This document shows, piece by piece, positions 13,452 through 19,926 of a stretch of 19,926 nt of DNA (positions within the stretch are counted from its first letter, which is position 1; every line of letters starts with the position of its first letter). The DNA is from Lachnospiraceae bacterium (lineage in GTDB: Bacteria > Bacillota > Clostridia > Lachnospirales > Lachnospiraceae), in contig JAAVYC010000191.1 of the NCBI GenBank assembly GCA_022790905.1, positions 1 to 19,926 on the forward strand. The letters are read 5' to 3'. Both the position numbers and the translations under genes were made by a program. The notes beneath the pieces are model-generated. The model saw only the letters and a list, made by a program, of their open reading frames with translations, searched no databases and was not told the DNA's origin.

Positions 13452-15725
13452 ATGCGACAATATGAAACATTAAAAGACAGATGGCTTTTTACAAAAAAGG
13501 ACATACACAAAATACCCAGTTCTCTTCCCAAAGACTGGGAAGAAATCACTCTTCCACATACCTGGAATAACATAGACGGACAAGACGGCGGAGCAAATTA
13601 TTACCGCGGAAAGTGCTGGTATGTCACAGAACTGCAGCTTAATATTCCAACAGACGATACTCTTGTCTATCTGGAGTTTCAGGCGGCAAACTCTTCCTGC
13701 GAGGTTTTTGTCAACGGAAAAAAAGTGACCGAACACGAAGGAGGCTACAGTATTTTCCGCGTCGACATCACTTCTTATCTCAAAAAAGAGGACAATATTT
13801 TATGTGTCTCAGTGGACAATGAACATCAAGATCAAATCTATCCACAGATGGCAGATTTTACCTTCTACGGCGGACTTTATCGGGATGTCCGTCTGATCTA
13901 CGTCTCCAAAACCCATTTTGACTTGGACTATTATGGCAGTGAAGGAATCACGGCCTCCTCTAAAATCACCGGAGAAAAACAAGCACGTTTAAGCTTATGC
14001 GGATATACCAGCAACCCTGAGAAATCCGATCAAATTCTCTTTACAGTTTACGATGCCTCTGAAAATGAAATTGCTGCTGTCTCAAAACCTGCCGAAAGTG
14101 CAACAAAAGCCGAATTGCTTTTATCTGACCTTCACCTGTGGCAGGGCACTGAGGATCCGTATCTCTATACCATTCAAGCGGTTATTCTTCGCCACAATGA
14201 AGTCCAGGATTTTGTATGTATCCGACACGGTTTTCGCGAATTCCTGGTAAATTCCCAGAAAGGCTTTTTCTTAAATGGAAAACTCACTCCTCTTCGAGGC
14301 GTCTCCAGACATCAAGATCATCTGGGACTGGGAAATGCCCTGACCTTTCGGGAACATCTAGAAGACGCAAAGCTGATACAGGAATTAGGGGCAAATACCA
14401 TTCGATTAGCACACTACCAGCACAGTCAGGAATTTTATGATCTCTGTGATGAGATGGGATTTATCGTATGGGCTGAAATCCCTTTTATCAGTCAGATGAA
14501 CGAAGATCCAAGGGCACATGAAAATTGTATTCATCAGTTAAAAGAACTGATTCTGCAAAATTATAACCATACTTCCATCTGTTTTTGGGGTATCTCCAAC
14601 GAGATCACGATTGGCGGAACCGCGCCAAATCTAAACGAAAATCTAAAAGACCTGAACCATTTGGCACACATTTTAGATGACACAAGACTGACTACTATGG
14701 CGCAGGTGTCCATGCTTCCTATGGAAGATGAACAGAACCAGATTACCGATATCTTAAGCTACAACCACTACTTTGGCTGGTACAATGGCTCTTATTATGA
14801 CAACGAAGAATGGTTAGATGCTTTTCATAAACTACACCCAAACCGCGCTCTTGGAATTTCCGAATATGGCTGCGAGGGAATTATTTCTTATCACAATGAT
14901 GCCCCAAAAGCCGGTGATTACAGCGAGGAATACCAGGCTCTATACCATGAGCACATGGCAAAGATTATCGAAGAACGTCCATGGCTTTGGGCCACCCATA
15001 TCTGGAATATGTTTGACTTTGGATGCGACGCCAGGGATGAGGGCGGCGTTGCCGGAAGAAATAATAAAGGACTTATCACTTTTGACAGACTGGTAAAAAA
15101 AGACAGCTTTTATCTCTATCAGGCATACTGGAGCAAAAAACCAATGATACACATTTGCGGTAAACGCTACACAAAACGAGCAGATGATACGATTACGGTC
15201 AAAATATACAGCAATCTCTCTGACATAGAACTCTTTGTGGACGGCGTATCGTTTGAAAAAAAACATAGTTATCGTGTTTTTCATTTTGAAAATGTTCCAT
15301 TAAAAAATGACTTCACCACGATTACCGCCAAAAGTGATTGTCACAGTGATTCCACCTGCTTTGAAAAAGTGGACAGCCTTTACGAACCTTATATTTTTGT
15401 GGAAGACGAATCCACAACTGGTGTAACAAATTGGTTTGAAACTGCAGATTTGAAAAAAGAACGGAAAATGACTTTCCGCAAAGGATTTTATTCCGTGCAT
15501 GACACCATGGATGATCTTTTGAGTGACGAAGCGGCTTCCGATATTTTAATCAATGCGATGAGTAGTCTTATGAATATGAAAATCAAAAAATCCATGTTAC
15601 AGATTATGGGCAGAAAAAAACTCATTGACATGACCTCTATCGCACCGTCACACAAAAAAGATGAGATGAAAACGGCGATTGCCTTTATCAATGAAAAATT
15701 GCAGGAAATACCAAAAGAAAAGTGA
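13452..15725 (+). CDS. Glycoside hydrolase family 2 (beta-galactosidase or beta-glucuronidase)
   Basis: A 757-residue GH2 retaining exo-glycosidase without a signal peptide, so cytosolic. Domains in order: jelly-roll sugar-binding domain (about 1-150, including WLF, LPHTWN, FYGGLYRDV), immunoglobulin-like domain (about 155-260), TIM barrel (about 262-560) and a C-terminal extension. The catalytic acid/base is E384 (FWGISNEITIGG) and the nucleophile E471 (GISEYGCEG); SRHQDH (285-290) and WNMFDFGCDARDEGG are conserved. The last 80 residues hold a helical segment (about 675-750). GRNNKGLITFDR contains an N-x-K sequence that in glucuronidases contacts the carboxylate, but similar strings occur in GH2 galactosidases. 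GGAGG precedes the start. The divergent KDG pathway genes favour a glucuronide; overall resemblance favours a galactoside. Substrate is unresolved. Confidence 0.93.
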   Translation: MRQYETLKDRWLFTKKDIHKIPSSLPKDWEEITLPHTWNNIDGQDGGANYYRGKCWYVTELQLNIPTDDTLVYLEFQAANSSCEVFVNGKKVTEHEGGYSIFRVDITSYLKKEDNILCVSVDNEHQDQIYPQMADFTFYGGLYRDVRLIYVSKTHFDLDYYGSEGITASSKITGEKQARLSLCGYTSNPEKSDQILFTVYDASENEIAAVSKPAESATKAELLLSDLHLWQGTEDPYLYTIQAVILRHNEVQDFVCIRHGFREFLVNSQKGFFLNGKLTPLRGVSRHQDHLGLGNALTFREHLEDAKLIQELGANTIRLAHYQHSQEFYDLCDEMGFIVWAEIPFISQMNEDPRAHENCIHQLKELILQNYNHTSICFWGISNEITIGGTAPNLNENLKDLNHLAHILDDTRLTTMAQVSMLPMEDEQNQITDILSYNHYFGWYNGSYYDNEEWLDAFHKLHPNRALGISEYGCEGIISYHNDAPKAGDYSEEYQALYHEHMAKIIEERPWLWATHIWNMFDFGCDARDEGGVAGRNNKGLITFDRLVKKDSFYLYQAYWSKKPMIHICGKRYTKRADDTITVKIYSNLSDIELFVDGVSFEKKHSYRVFHFENVPLKNDFTTITAKSDCHSDSTCFEKVDSLYEPYIFVEDESTTGVTNWFETADLKKERKMTFRKGFYSVHDTMDDLLSDEAASDILINAMSSLMNMKIKKSMLQIMGRKKLIDMTSIAPSHKKDEMKTAIAFINEKLQEIPKEK

Positions 15726-15797
15726 TTTTTTCCATTCTCACGTTTCTTCACTTTTGGCATAGGTTAGAAGAAAGAGAAAGAGAAAAAGGAACGATTT

Positions 15798-16793
15798 ATG
15801 AAAAGGAAATGTATTTCCATACTTCTCGTTTTCTGTATGATGCTGTCCTTATTCGGATGCGGGAAGTCCCAAAAAGCAGAACTTACGAAGGTGAAATTAA
15901 ACGAAGTGGCGCATTCTATTTTTTACGCCCCAATGTATGTTGCGATTGAGGAAGGTTATTTTGAAAAAGAGGGAATTGACTTAGAACTCATCACCGGATT
16001 CGGCGCTGACAAAACCATGACGGCTGTTCTCTCCGGTGAAGCAGACATCGGTTTCATGGGACCGGAAACTACCGTTTATACCTATAATGAGGGCGCAAAC
16101 GATAAAGTTATCAACTTTGCTCAACTCACACAAAGAGCCGGTAATTTCCTTGTCGCAAGAGAAAAAATGCCGGAATTTGAATGGAAAGATTTGAAGGGCA
16201 AGACCGTTCTGGGCGGCCGGGACGGCGGTATGCCAGAGATGGTTTTTGAATATGTCTTAAAATCAGAAGGTATCGACCCTGCAAAAGACCTGACAATTGA
16301 CAAAAGTATTGACTTCGGGAGTACTGCCGCAGCTTTTTCCGGCGGAAGCGGGGATTTCTCTGTAGAATTTGAACCGGGCGCTACAAATTTAGAAAAAGAA
16401 GGAGACAGCTATGTTGTCGCCTCTCTTGGCGTTGACTCTGGTTATGTTCCGTACACTGCTTTTTCCGCAAAAGAAAGTTATATCGAAAAAAATCCAGAAA
16501 TTATCCAGAGCTTTACCAATGCACTGCAAAAAGGCATGGATTATGTAAATAAACATTCTGCCAAAGAAATTGCAGAAATTATTGCTCCGCAGTTCAAGGA
16601 TACTGATAAAGATACCATTTCTACGATCATTGAGCGCTATAAGACACAAGATACCTGGAAATCCAACCTTATCTTCTCCAAAGGCAGTTATAATCTTTTA
16701 TTAGATATTTTAGAAAGCTCCGATATGCTTTCCGACCGCCCTCCGTACAAAGACTTAGTAACTGATGCCTATGCCAAAGAAGCTGTAAAATAA
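15798..16793 (+). CDS. ABC transporter substrate-binding lipoprotein (NMT1/SsuA-like)
   Basis: A 331-residue exported solute-binding protein. Residues 1-20 form a lipoprotein signal peptide with lipobox LFGC (C21 lipidated), so it is anchored outside the membrane. The mature part follows the NMT1/THI5/SsuA fold: NEVAHSIFYAPMYVAIEEGYFEKEGIDLEL-type opening (about 36-66, read in two parts), ADIGFMGPE (82-90), and a helical end with YKDLVTDAY. This group binds sulfonates, nitrate, thiamine precursors, riboflavin or related small molecules; the ligand cannot be read here. AAGGA precedes the start by 7 nt. It lies 72 nt after the GH2 gene with no clear promoter or terminator between, so it may be co-transcribed. 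No permease or ATPase gene is adjacent: the next gene is on the other strand. Confidence 0.9.
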   Translation: MKRKCISILLVFCMMLSLFGCGKSQKAELTKVKLNEVAHSIFYAPMYVAIEEGYFEKEGIDLELITGFGADKTMTAVLSGEADIGFMGPETTVYTYNEGANDKVINFAQLTQRAGNFLVAREKMPEFEWKDLKGKTVLGGRDGGMPEMVFEYVLKSEGIDPAKDLTIDKSIDFGSTAAAFSGGSGDFSVEFEPGATNLEKEGDSYVVASLGVDSGYVPYTAFSAKESYIEKNPEIIQSFTNALQKGMDYVNKHSAKEIAEIIAPQFKDTDKDTISTIIERYKTQDTWKSNLIFSKGSYNLLLDILESSDMLSDRPPYKDLVTDAYAKEAVK

Positions 16794-16846
16794 CGCGAAC
16801 AAAAGTGCGCCTCATACTTTTATTTTACAGGAATTTTCTATACAAC

Positions 16847-16875
16847 AAAAAAGGGGATGTTTTCTCACATCCCCT
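16847..16875 (-). terminator. Intrinsic terminator of the DUF1002 gene
   Basis: Minus strand: AGGGGATG, an 8-nt loop, CATCCCCT, then a run of T residues (16852-16847). It lies about 20 nt beyond the stop codon at 16895. On the plus strand the hairpin, without a T tail, may weakly end transcripts from the binding-protein gene. Confidence 0.85.
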
Positions 16876-16894
16876 GAAATTTCAGAATTATCTT

Positions 16895-18049
16895 TTAAAA
16901 AAAGCTCTTGAAAAAATCAACAATTGACTGAAATAGGTCTTTGATCTTAGCTCCAATTCCCTGTCCCGATAAAAGTCCCATCTCATCTAATCTATCATAG
17001 ACATCCGACGCCTGATTCAGCAACTGATCCCAGTCTAGATCCAGGTCACTGATCTTTTGCAGTAATTCTAAAAGCTGCTTTTTTTGCGATTCGGTCAACG
17101 TAATATCAAATTCTTTACAGCCCTTTTCAATGGCTTCATTGATACTTTCCTTATCATCTAAATCATTTTTTACGACTTCCTGTTTGACGTAAGCTATAAA
17201 TTCCTCAACCTGCGCTTTATCGCCTCCAATGGCATTTGCCAACTCTCCGGTCACGACAAGCTCATTCATCGCCGCATCCAGACTCTCCTTTTTGATCTCC
17301 TCTCCGGTCATCTTAGCATACGCTTCTAGAGCCCCGATCAATGCCGCTGTGCCAGATATCGGAGAAGGTCCCGCCACAATGACTTTGGCATCTTCCATAC
17401 CCGCTGTCGCAAGTGCATTCTTGTACATACTTACCGTACAATAAGAAATATTTTTCGTAGATACCTGTATTCCACTTCCCTTCTTCCCTTCTACAATCAA
17501 AACAGAGGACAATGCCCTTGTCCCAATCGTGCTCGATGGAAGATAAGCGTCTAAATACTGATGTTCCATATCGTTCGTTACATAGACTACATCGTAATCC
17601 GTAAGATTTGATGAATCGATTCCCATCAGTGCCAAAACTTTTGCCTGCTGCTCCGATGTCAAATCTGCACCGAGCGCCAGATATGGTTTCTCATTCTTCT
17701 GCACAACAACATTGTCGTCTTCCTTATCTACTTCAATCTCACCCTGCACTTTTTCTTTTTCCCCAGAATCCTGTGTCACATCTCCCTGTACGGGCGGTTT
17801 CTCCTCTACATCATCATCTGAAGAATCTGTTTTCTCTTCCGGTTCTTTTGCAGAAGGTGTCTGCGTGTCATCTGAATCTGTATCCTCTTGCTCCGTCTGC
17901 TGTTCATCGGATGGTGTATCCACAGGTTCTAAAGTCTGTCCCTGTGTACTCTCACTGCCAGTCCCTGTCGCAAAAGCAGTCATTGTCATTGTCAGGCCAA
18001 GGACCACGATCATCAGAAGACTCAACAGTCTTTTTTGACTTCTCTTCAT
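16895..18049 (-). CDS. Secreted DUF1002 domain protein with acidic linker
   Basis: A 384-residue DUF1002 protein, related to B. subtilis YpuA; function unknown. Residues 1-27 form a Sec signal peptide (basic start KRSQKR, hydrophobic core LLSLLMIVVLGLTM, cleavage near TAFA). A low-complexity segment rich in Ser, Thr, Asp, Glu, Gln and Pro follows to about residue 115. DUF1002 runs from YLALGADLTSEQQ to about residue 340, with VVYVTNDMEHQYLDAYLPSS, SSVLIVEGKKGSGIQV and VIVAGPSPISGTAALIGALEAY recognisable. The end, DLFQSIVDFFKSFF, is an amphipathic helix. The start at 18049 has GGAGG 9 nt upstream; an in-frame start at 18091 would add 14 residues before the signal peptide and lacks a site. It likely acts in or on the cell envelope. 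Confidence 0.9.
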   Translation of the reverse strand: MKRSQKRLLSLLMIVVLGLTMTMTAFATGTGSESTQGQTLEPVDTPSDEQQTEQEDTDSDDTQTPSAKEPEEKTDSSDDDVEEKPPVQGDVTQDSGEKEKVQGEIEVDKEDDNVVVQKNEKPYLALGADLTSEQQAKVLALMGIDSSNLTDYDVVYVTNDMEHQYLDAYLPSSTIGTRALSSVLIVEGKKGSGIQVSTKNISYCTVSMYKNALATAGMEDAKVIVAGPSPISGTAALIGALEAYAKMTGEEIKKESLDAAMNELVVTGELANAIGGDKAQVEEFIAYVKQEVVKNDLDDKESINEAIEKGCKEFDITLTESQKKQLLELLQKISDLDLDWDQLLNQASDVYDRLDEMGLLSGQGIGAKIKDLFQSIVDFFKSFF

Positions 18050-18093
18050 ATTGCAAAACCTCCAATTCCAAAAACAAAGTACTTGTTTCATTC

Positions 18094-18122
18094 ATTCTGA
18101 CATAGAACCATTCCAAAGTCAA
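18094..18122 (-). promoter_or_regulatory. Promoter of the DUF1002 gene
   Basis: Minus strand: TTGACT (18117-18122), 17 bp, CAGAAT (18094-18099) with an extended -10 TG. The leader would be about 38 nt. No terminator is visible after the upstream hydrolase gene, so read-through is also possible. Confidence 0.55.
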
Positions 18123-18152
18123 AAATATGAAGCAAATTTAAGGAATTCTTTA

Positions 18153-19109
18153 TCATTTATTTCTATTTCTGTCGATACGGGCCAGACACCAGGAAAGGAT
18201 CTCACCGTAGACAGTTTCCCGATCTGTCTCATTTAAAATTTCATGACGATCATTCTCATAAAGTTTGCAGGTCAAATCCCATATGCCAGCCTTTTTTAGC
18301 TGCATAAACACCTTTTTTACTCCCTCGCCCAAATTGCCAACCGGATCATCTTTGCCAGATATTAAAATTAATGGCAGCTCTTTTGGAATTTTCTCTATAT
18401 TTTCTGTCTGATTGTCATAGAGAATAGTCTCCATAAGACTATAATACCCATTAATGGTAAACATAAACGTACAGCGCGGCTCTGAATAATAGTGATTGAC
18501 GATCTCCACCTCTTTTGTCAGCCAGCTATTTTCCGGAAGACTTCCGTCTAAATCAAATTTTTTATAGGGACCGGCAAACGACATTTTTCTCACAAAATCA
18601 CTTCGATATCTCCACCCATGCACTTTCGCCAACACTCTGCACAAAAACATTCCTGTTCTCATCATAACATCCGGCATCGTCCCTGTTCCGACGATCAGCG
18701 CACTGGTCAAACATTCCCCGTGAATCGTCAGATACTTCCGAAGCAAATAAGACCCCATACTGTGTCCCAAAATAAAATAGGGACTTTGTCCATACTGTCC
18801 CTGTACTTTTTCCCGCAGAGCGTGAATATCTGACACCATAAGGTCACTGCCATGCTGCTCATGGATAAATCCCCAATCATCCTCTGTCTCAATCGACTGG
18901 CCGTGACCGAGATGATCATGCCCCACGACCACAAAACCCTGTTCTGTCAAAAATTCCGCAAATTCTTCATATCTTTCAATGTATTCAATCATCCCATGTA
19001 TGATCTGGAATACTGCTCTTACCTCCCCAGTATCCGGTATCCATTTTACGGCATGGATCTTTGTCTTCTTGTTAGCAGATAAAAATTCAAATTCTTCCTT
19101 TTTTGCCAT
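18153..19109 (-). CDS. Alpha/beta hydrolase, monoacylglycerol lipase/lysophospholipase type
   Basis: A 318-residue serine hydrolase of the Hydrolase_4 (serine aminopeptidase S33-like) group, related to bacterial monoacylglycerol lipases and lysophospholipases. The oxyanion segment IIHGMIEYIERYEEFAEFL (36-54) and DHLGHGQS (65-72) are characteristic. The catalytic triad is S117 in GHSMG (115-119), D254 or D255 in ISGKDDPVG, and H289 in NDRHEILNE. A cap region covers about 140-225. There is no signal peptide, so it is cytosolic or peripherally membrane-associated. GGGAG precedes the start by 5 nt. It lies 15 nt after the phosphatase gene on the same strand, so the two are probably co-transcribed. 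Substrate is inferred from the family and could be another ester or lipid. Confidence 0.9.
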   Translation of the reverse strand: MAKKEEFEFLSANKKTKIHAVKWIPDTGEVRAVFQIIHGMIEYIERYEEFAEFLTEQGFVVVGHDHLGHGQSIETEDDWGFIHEQHGSDLMVSDIHALREKVQGQYGQSPYFILGHSMGSYLLRKYLTIHGECLTSALIVGTGTMPDVMMRTGMFLCRVLAKVHGWRYRSDFVRKMSFAGPYKKFDLDGSLPENSWLTKEVEIVNHYYSEPRCTFMFTINGYYSLMETILYDNQTENIEKIPKELPLILISGKDDPVGNLGEGVKKVFMQLKKAGIWDLTCKLYENDRHEILNETDRETVYGEILSWCLARIDRNRNK

Positions 19110-19124
19110 TCTATCTCCCTAATT

Positions 19125-19926
19125 CTATTTATATTGAAATACCAGTATCGTGATATCATCTGCCTGCTCTGCGCCTGCTGAAAAATCTCTCAGCTCCATA
19201 TCCAAATATTTTACCAATTCCTCTGTCTCTAGCGTTCTGACTTCCGGCACTTTCATTTTTTCTAAAAGCTGCTCTTCCCCGAAAAATTCCTGCTTCTCAT
19301 TCATGGCCTCTGTGACACCGTCTGTATATAGCAAAAACCGCTCTCCCGGTTCTAATTGATATTCATTTTCTGTAAATGGAACCCCAGGTATTCCGGCAAG
19401 AATAAAATTCGTCTCTGTCTGTAAATATTCTACTCTCTCATCCGGATAAAAACGAAGCGGAGGATTATGACCCGCATTTGCACATACAAATTTTCCTGTA
19501 CTCAGTTCCAAAACCCCTAAAAATGCCGTTACGAACATATCTTCCTCATTGGTCTCGCTGATCTCTTTGTTCGTATCCTGCAACACTTCCATCGGAGAAT
19601 AAGAATTCTTTGCCTTCGTCTTAATCAACGTCTTGACAGTGACCATAAATAGCGCAGCAGGCACCCCTTTTCCGGAGACATCAGCAATTACAAACGCGAC
19701 ATGATCGTCATCAATTTTAAAACAATCGTAGAAATCTCCCCCGACCTCTCTCGCCGGATTCATCGTGGCATAGACAGAGAGTTTTCCTTTTTCTGAGACG
19801 GAATCGAATTCTTTTGGCAGCATTCCAGACTGGATCTTAGCCGCAACATCTAATTCTGCCGCTATTCTCGCATTCTCCGCTTTTGTCGCAAGAAGTTCTT
19901 CCGTTCTCTCCTCAATCACGGTCTCT
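19125..19926 (-). CDS. SpoIIE/RsbU-type PP2C serine phosphatase (N-terminus beyond window)
   Basis: The C-terminal catalytic domain of a PPM-type serine/threonine phosphatase of the SpoIIE/RsbU group, which usually dephosphorylates anti-anti-sigma factors in partner-switching or acts in signalling. The visible part opens with a coiled coil (TEELLATKAENARIAAELDV) and the signature AAKIQSGMLP. The phosphatase domain has metal-binding NPAREVGGDFYD, VIADVSGKGVPAALFM, CANAGHNPPLRF, LLYTDGVTEAMN and the final aspartates in EQADDIT. The frame is open to the right edge and the GTG at 19919 reads as an internal valine, so the gene continues; a sensory or HAMP-bearing membrane part is likely upstream. 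The partner anti-anti-sigma factor or kinase is not visible. Confidence 0.92.
   Translation of the reverse strand, partial: ETVIEERTEELLATKAENARIAAELDVAAKIQSGMLPKEFDSVSEKGKLSVYATMNPAREVGGDFYDCFKIDDDHVAFVIADVSGKGVPAALFMVTVKTLIKTKAKNSYSPMEVLQDTNKEISETNEEDMFVTAFLGVLELSTGKFVCANAGHNPPLRFYPDERVEYLQTETNFILAGIPGVPFTENEYQLEPGERFLLYTDGVTEAMNEKQEFFGEEQLLEKMKVPEVRTLETEELVKYLDMELRDFSAGAEQADDITILVFQYK

Noticed and set aside
15765..15800. Purine-rich run before the binding-protein gene as a special element
   Set aside because: It is explained by an AT/purine-rich Shine-Dalgarno leader; no symmetry or repeat structure.
17608..18105. Ser/Pro/His-rich open frame antisense to the DUF1002 gene
   Set aside because: Its composition mirrors the acidic low-complexity linker on the other strand, and there is no ribosome binding site.
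19919..19926. GTG at 19919 as the phosphatase start
   Set aside because: The frame stays open to the window edge and the coiled coil is already under way, so this is an internal valine of a longer protein.

Overview
The window looks like chromosomal DNA of a low-GC Gram-positive gut anaerobe of the Clostridia, most likely Lachnospiraceae. The evidence is AT-rich intergenic DNA, strong GGAGG-type ribosome binding sites, sigma-A-like promoters, and the family mix (YerC/TrpR-like regulator, DUF1836, DUF1002, a YcdX-type PHP protein, AraM, a KDPG aldolase/KDG kinase pair). I see no rRNA, tRNA, CRISPR array, insertion sequence or phage gene. Two genes run off the edges: pcrA on the left and a SpoIIE/RsbU-type phosphatase on the right.

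Layout. 1-2750: PcrA/UvrD helicase (minus), divergent from a TrpR-superfamily regulator (yerC-like) whose promoter carries a TrpR-geometry inverted repeat. 2755-5332 (minus): a PHP phosphoesterase translationally coupled to a DUF1836 protein, then a LacI-type regulator. 5333-5604: a dense divergent control region with two near-identical 15-17 bp palindromes and extra half-sites on one helical phase. 5605-8674 (plus): a two-gene operon of glycerol-1-phosphate dehydrogenase (AraM family) and ribulokinase (AraB family), closed by a terminator. 8746-11248: an orphan response regulator with an AraC output domain (minus), divergent from an aliphatic amidase (amiE, plus). Both carry a leader with an intrinsic terminator overlapped by a small competing hairpin. 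11342-13290 (minus): KDG kinase and KDPG aldolase, the lower Entner-Doudoroff/uronate branch. 13452-16793 (plus): a GH2 glycosidase and a lone lipoprotein substrate-binding protein. 16895-19926 (minus): a secreted DUF1002 protein, an alpha/beta hydrolase of the monoacylglycerol lipase type, and the phosphatase.

How the genes fit together. KDG kinase plus KDPG aldolase turn 2-keto-3-deoxygluconate, the product of glucuronate or galacturonate catabolism, into pyruvate and glyceraldehyde-3-phosphate. The divergent GH2 enzyme could supply the sugar or uronic acid. The LacI regulator most probably controls araM-araB and itself. The response regulator and amidase share one intergenic region and are likely a regulator-target pair. 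The most unusual signal is the pair of attenuator-like leaders flanking that region: each has a hexaloop hairpin (A at loop position 1, G at position 4) that excludes an intrinsic terminator. This recalls ANTAR-type antitermination, known for amiE in Pseudomonas, but the second hairpin of a full ANTAR site is not visible.
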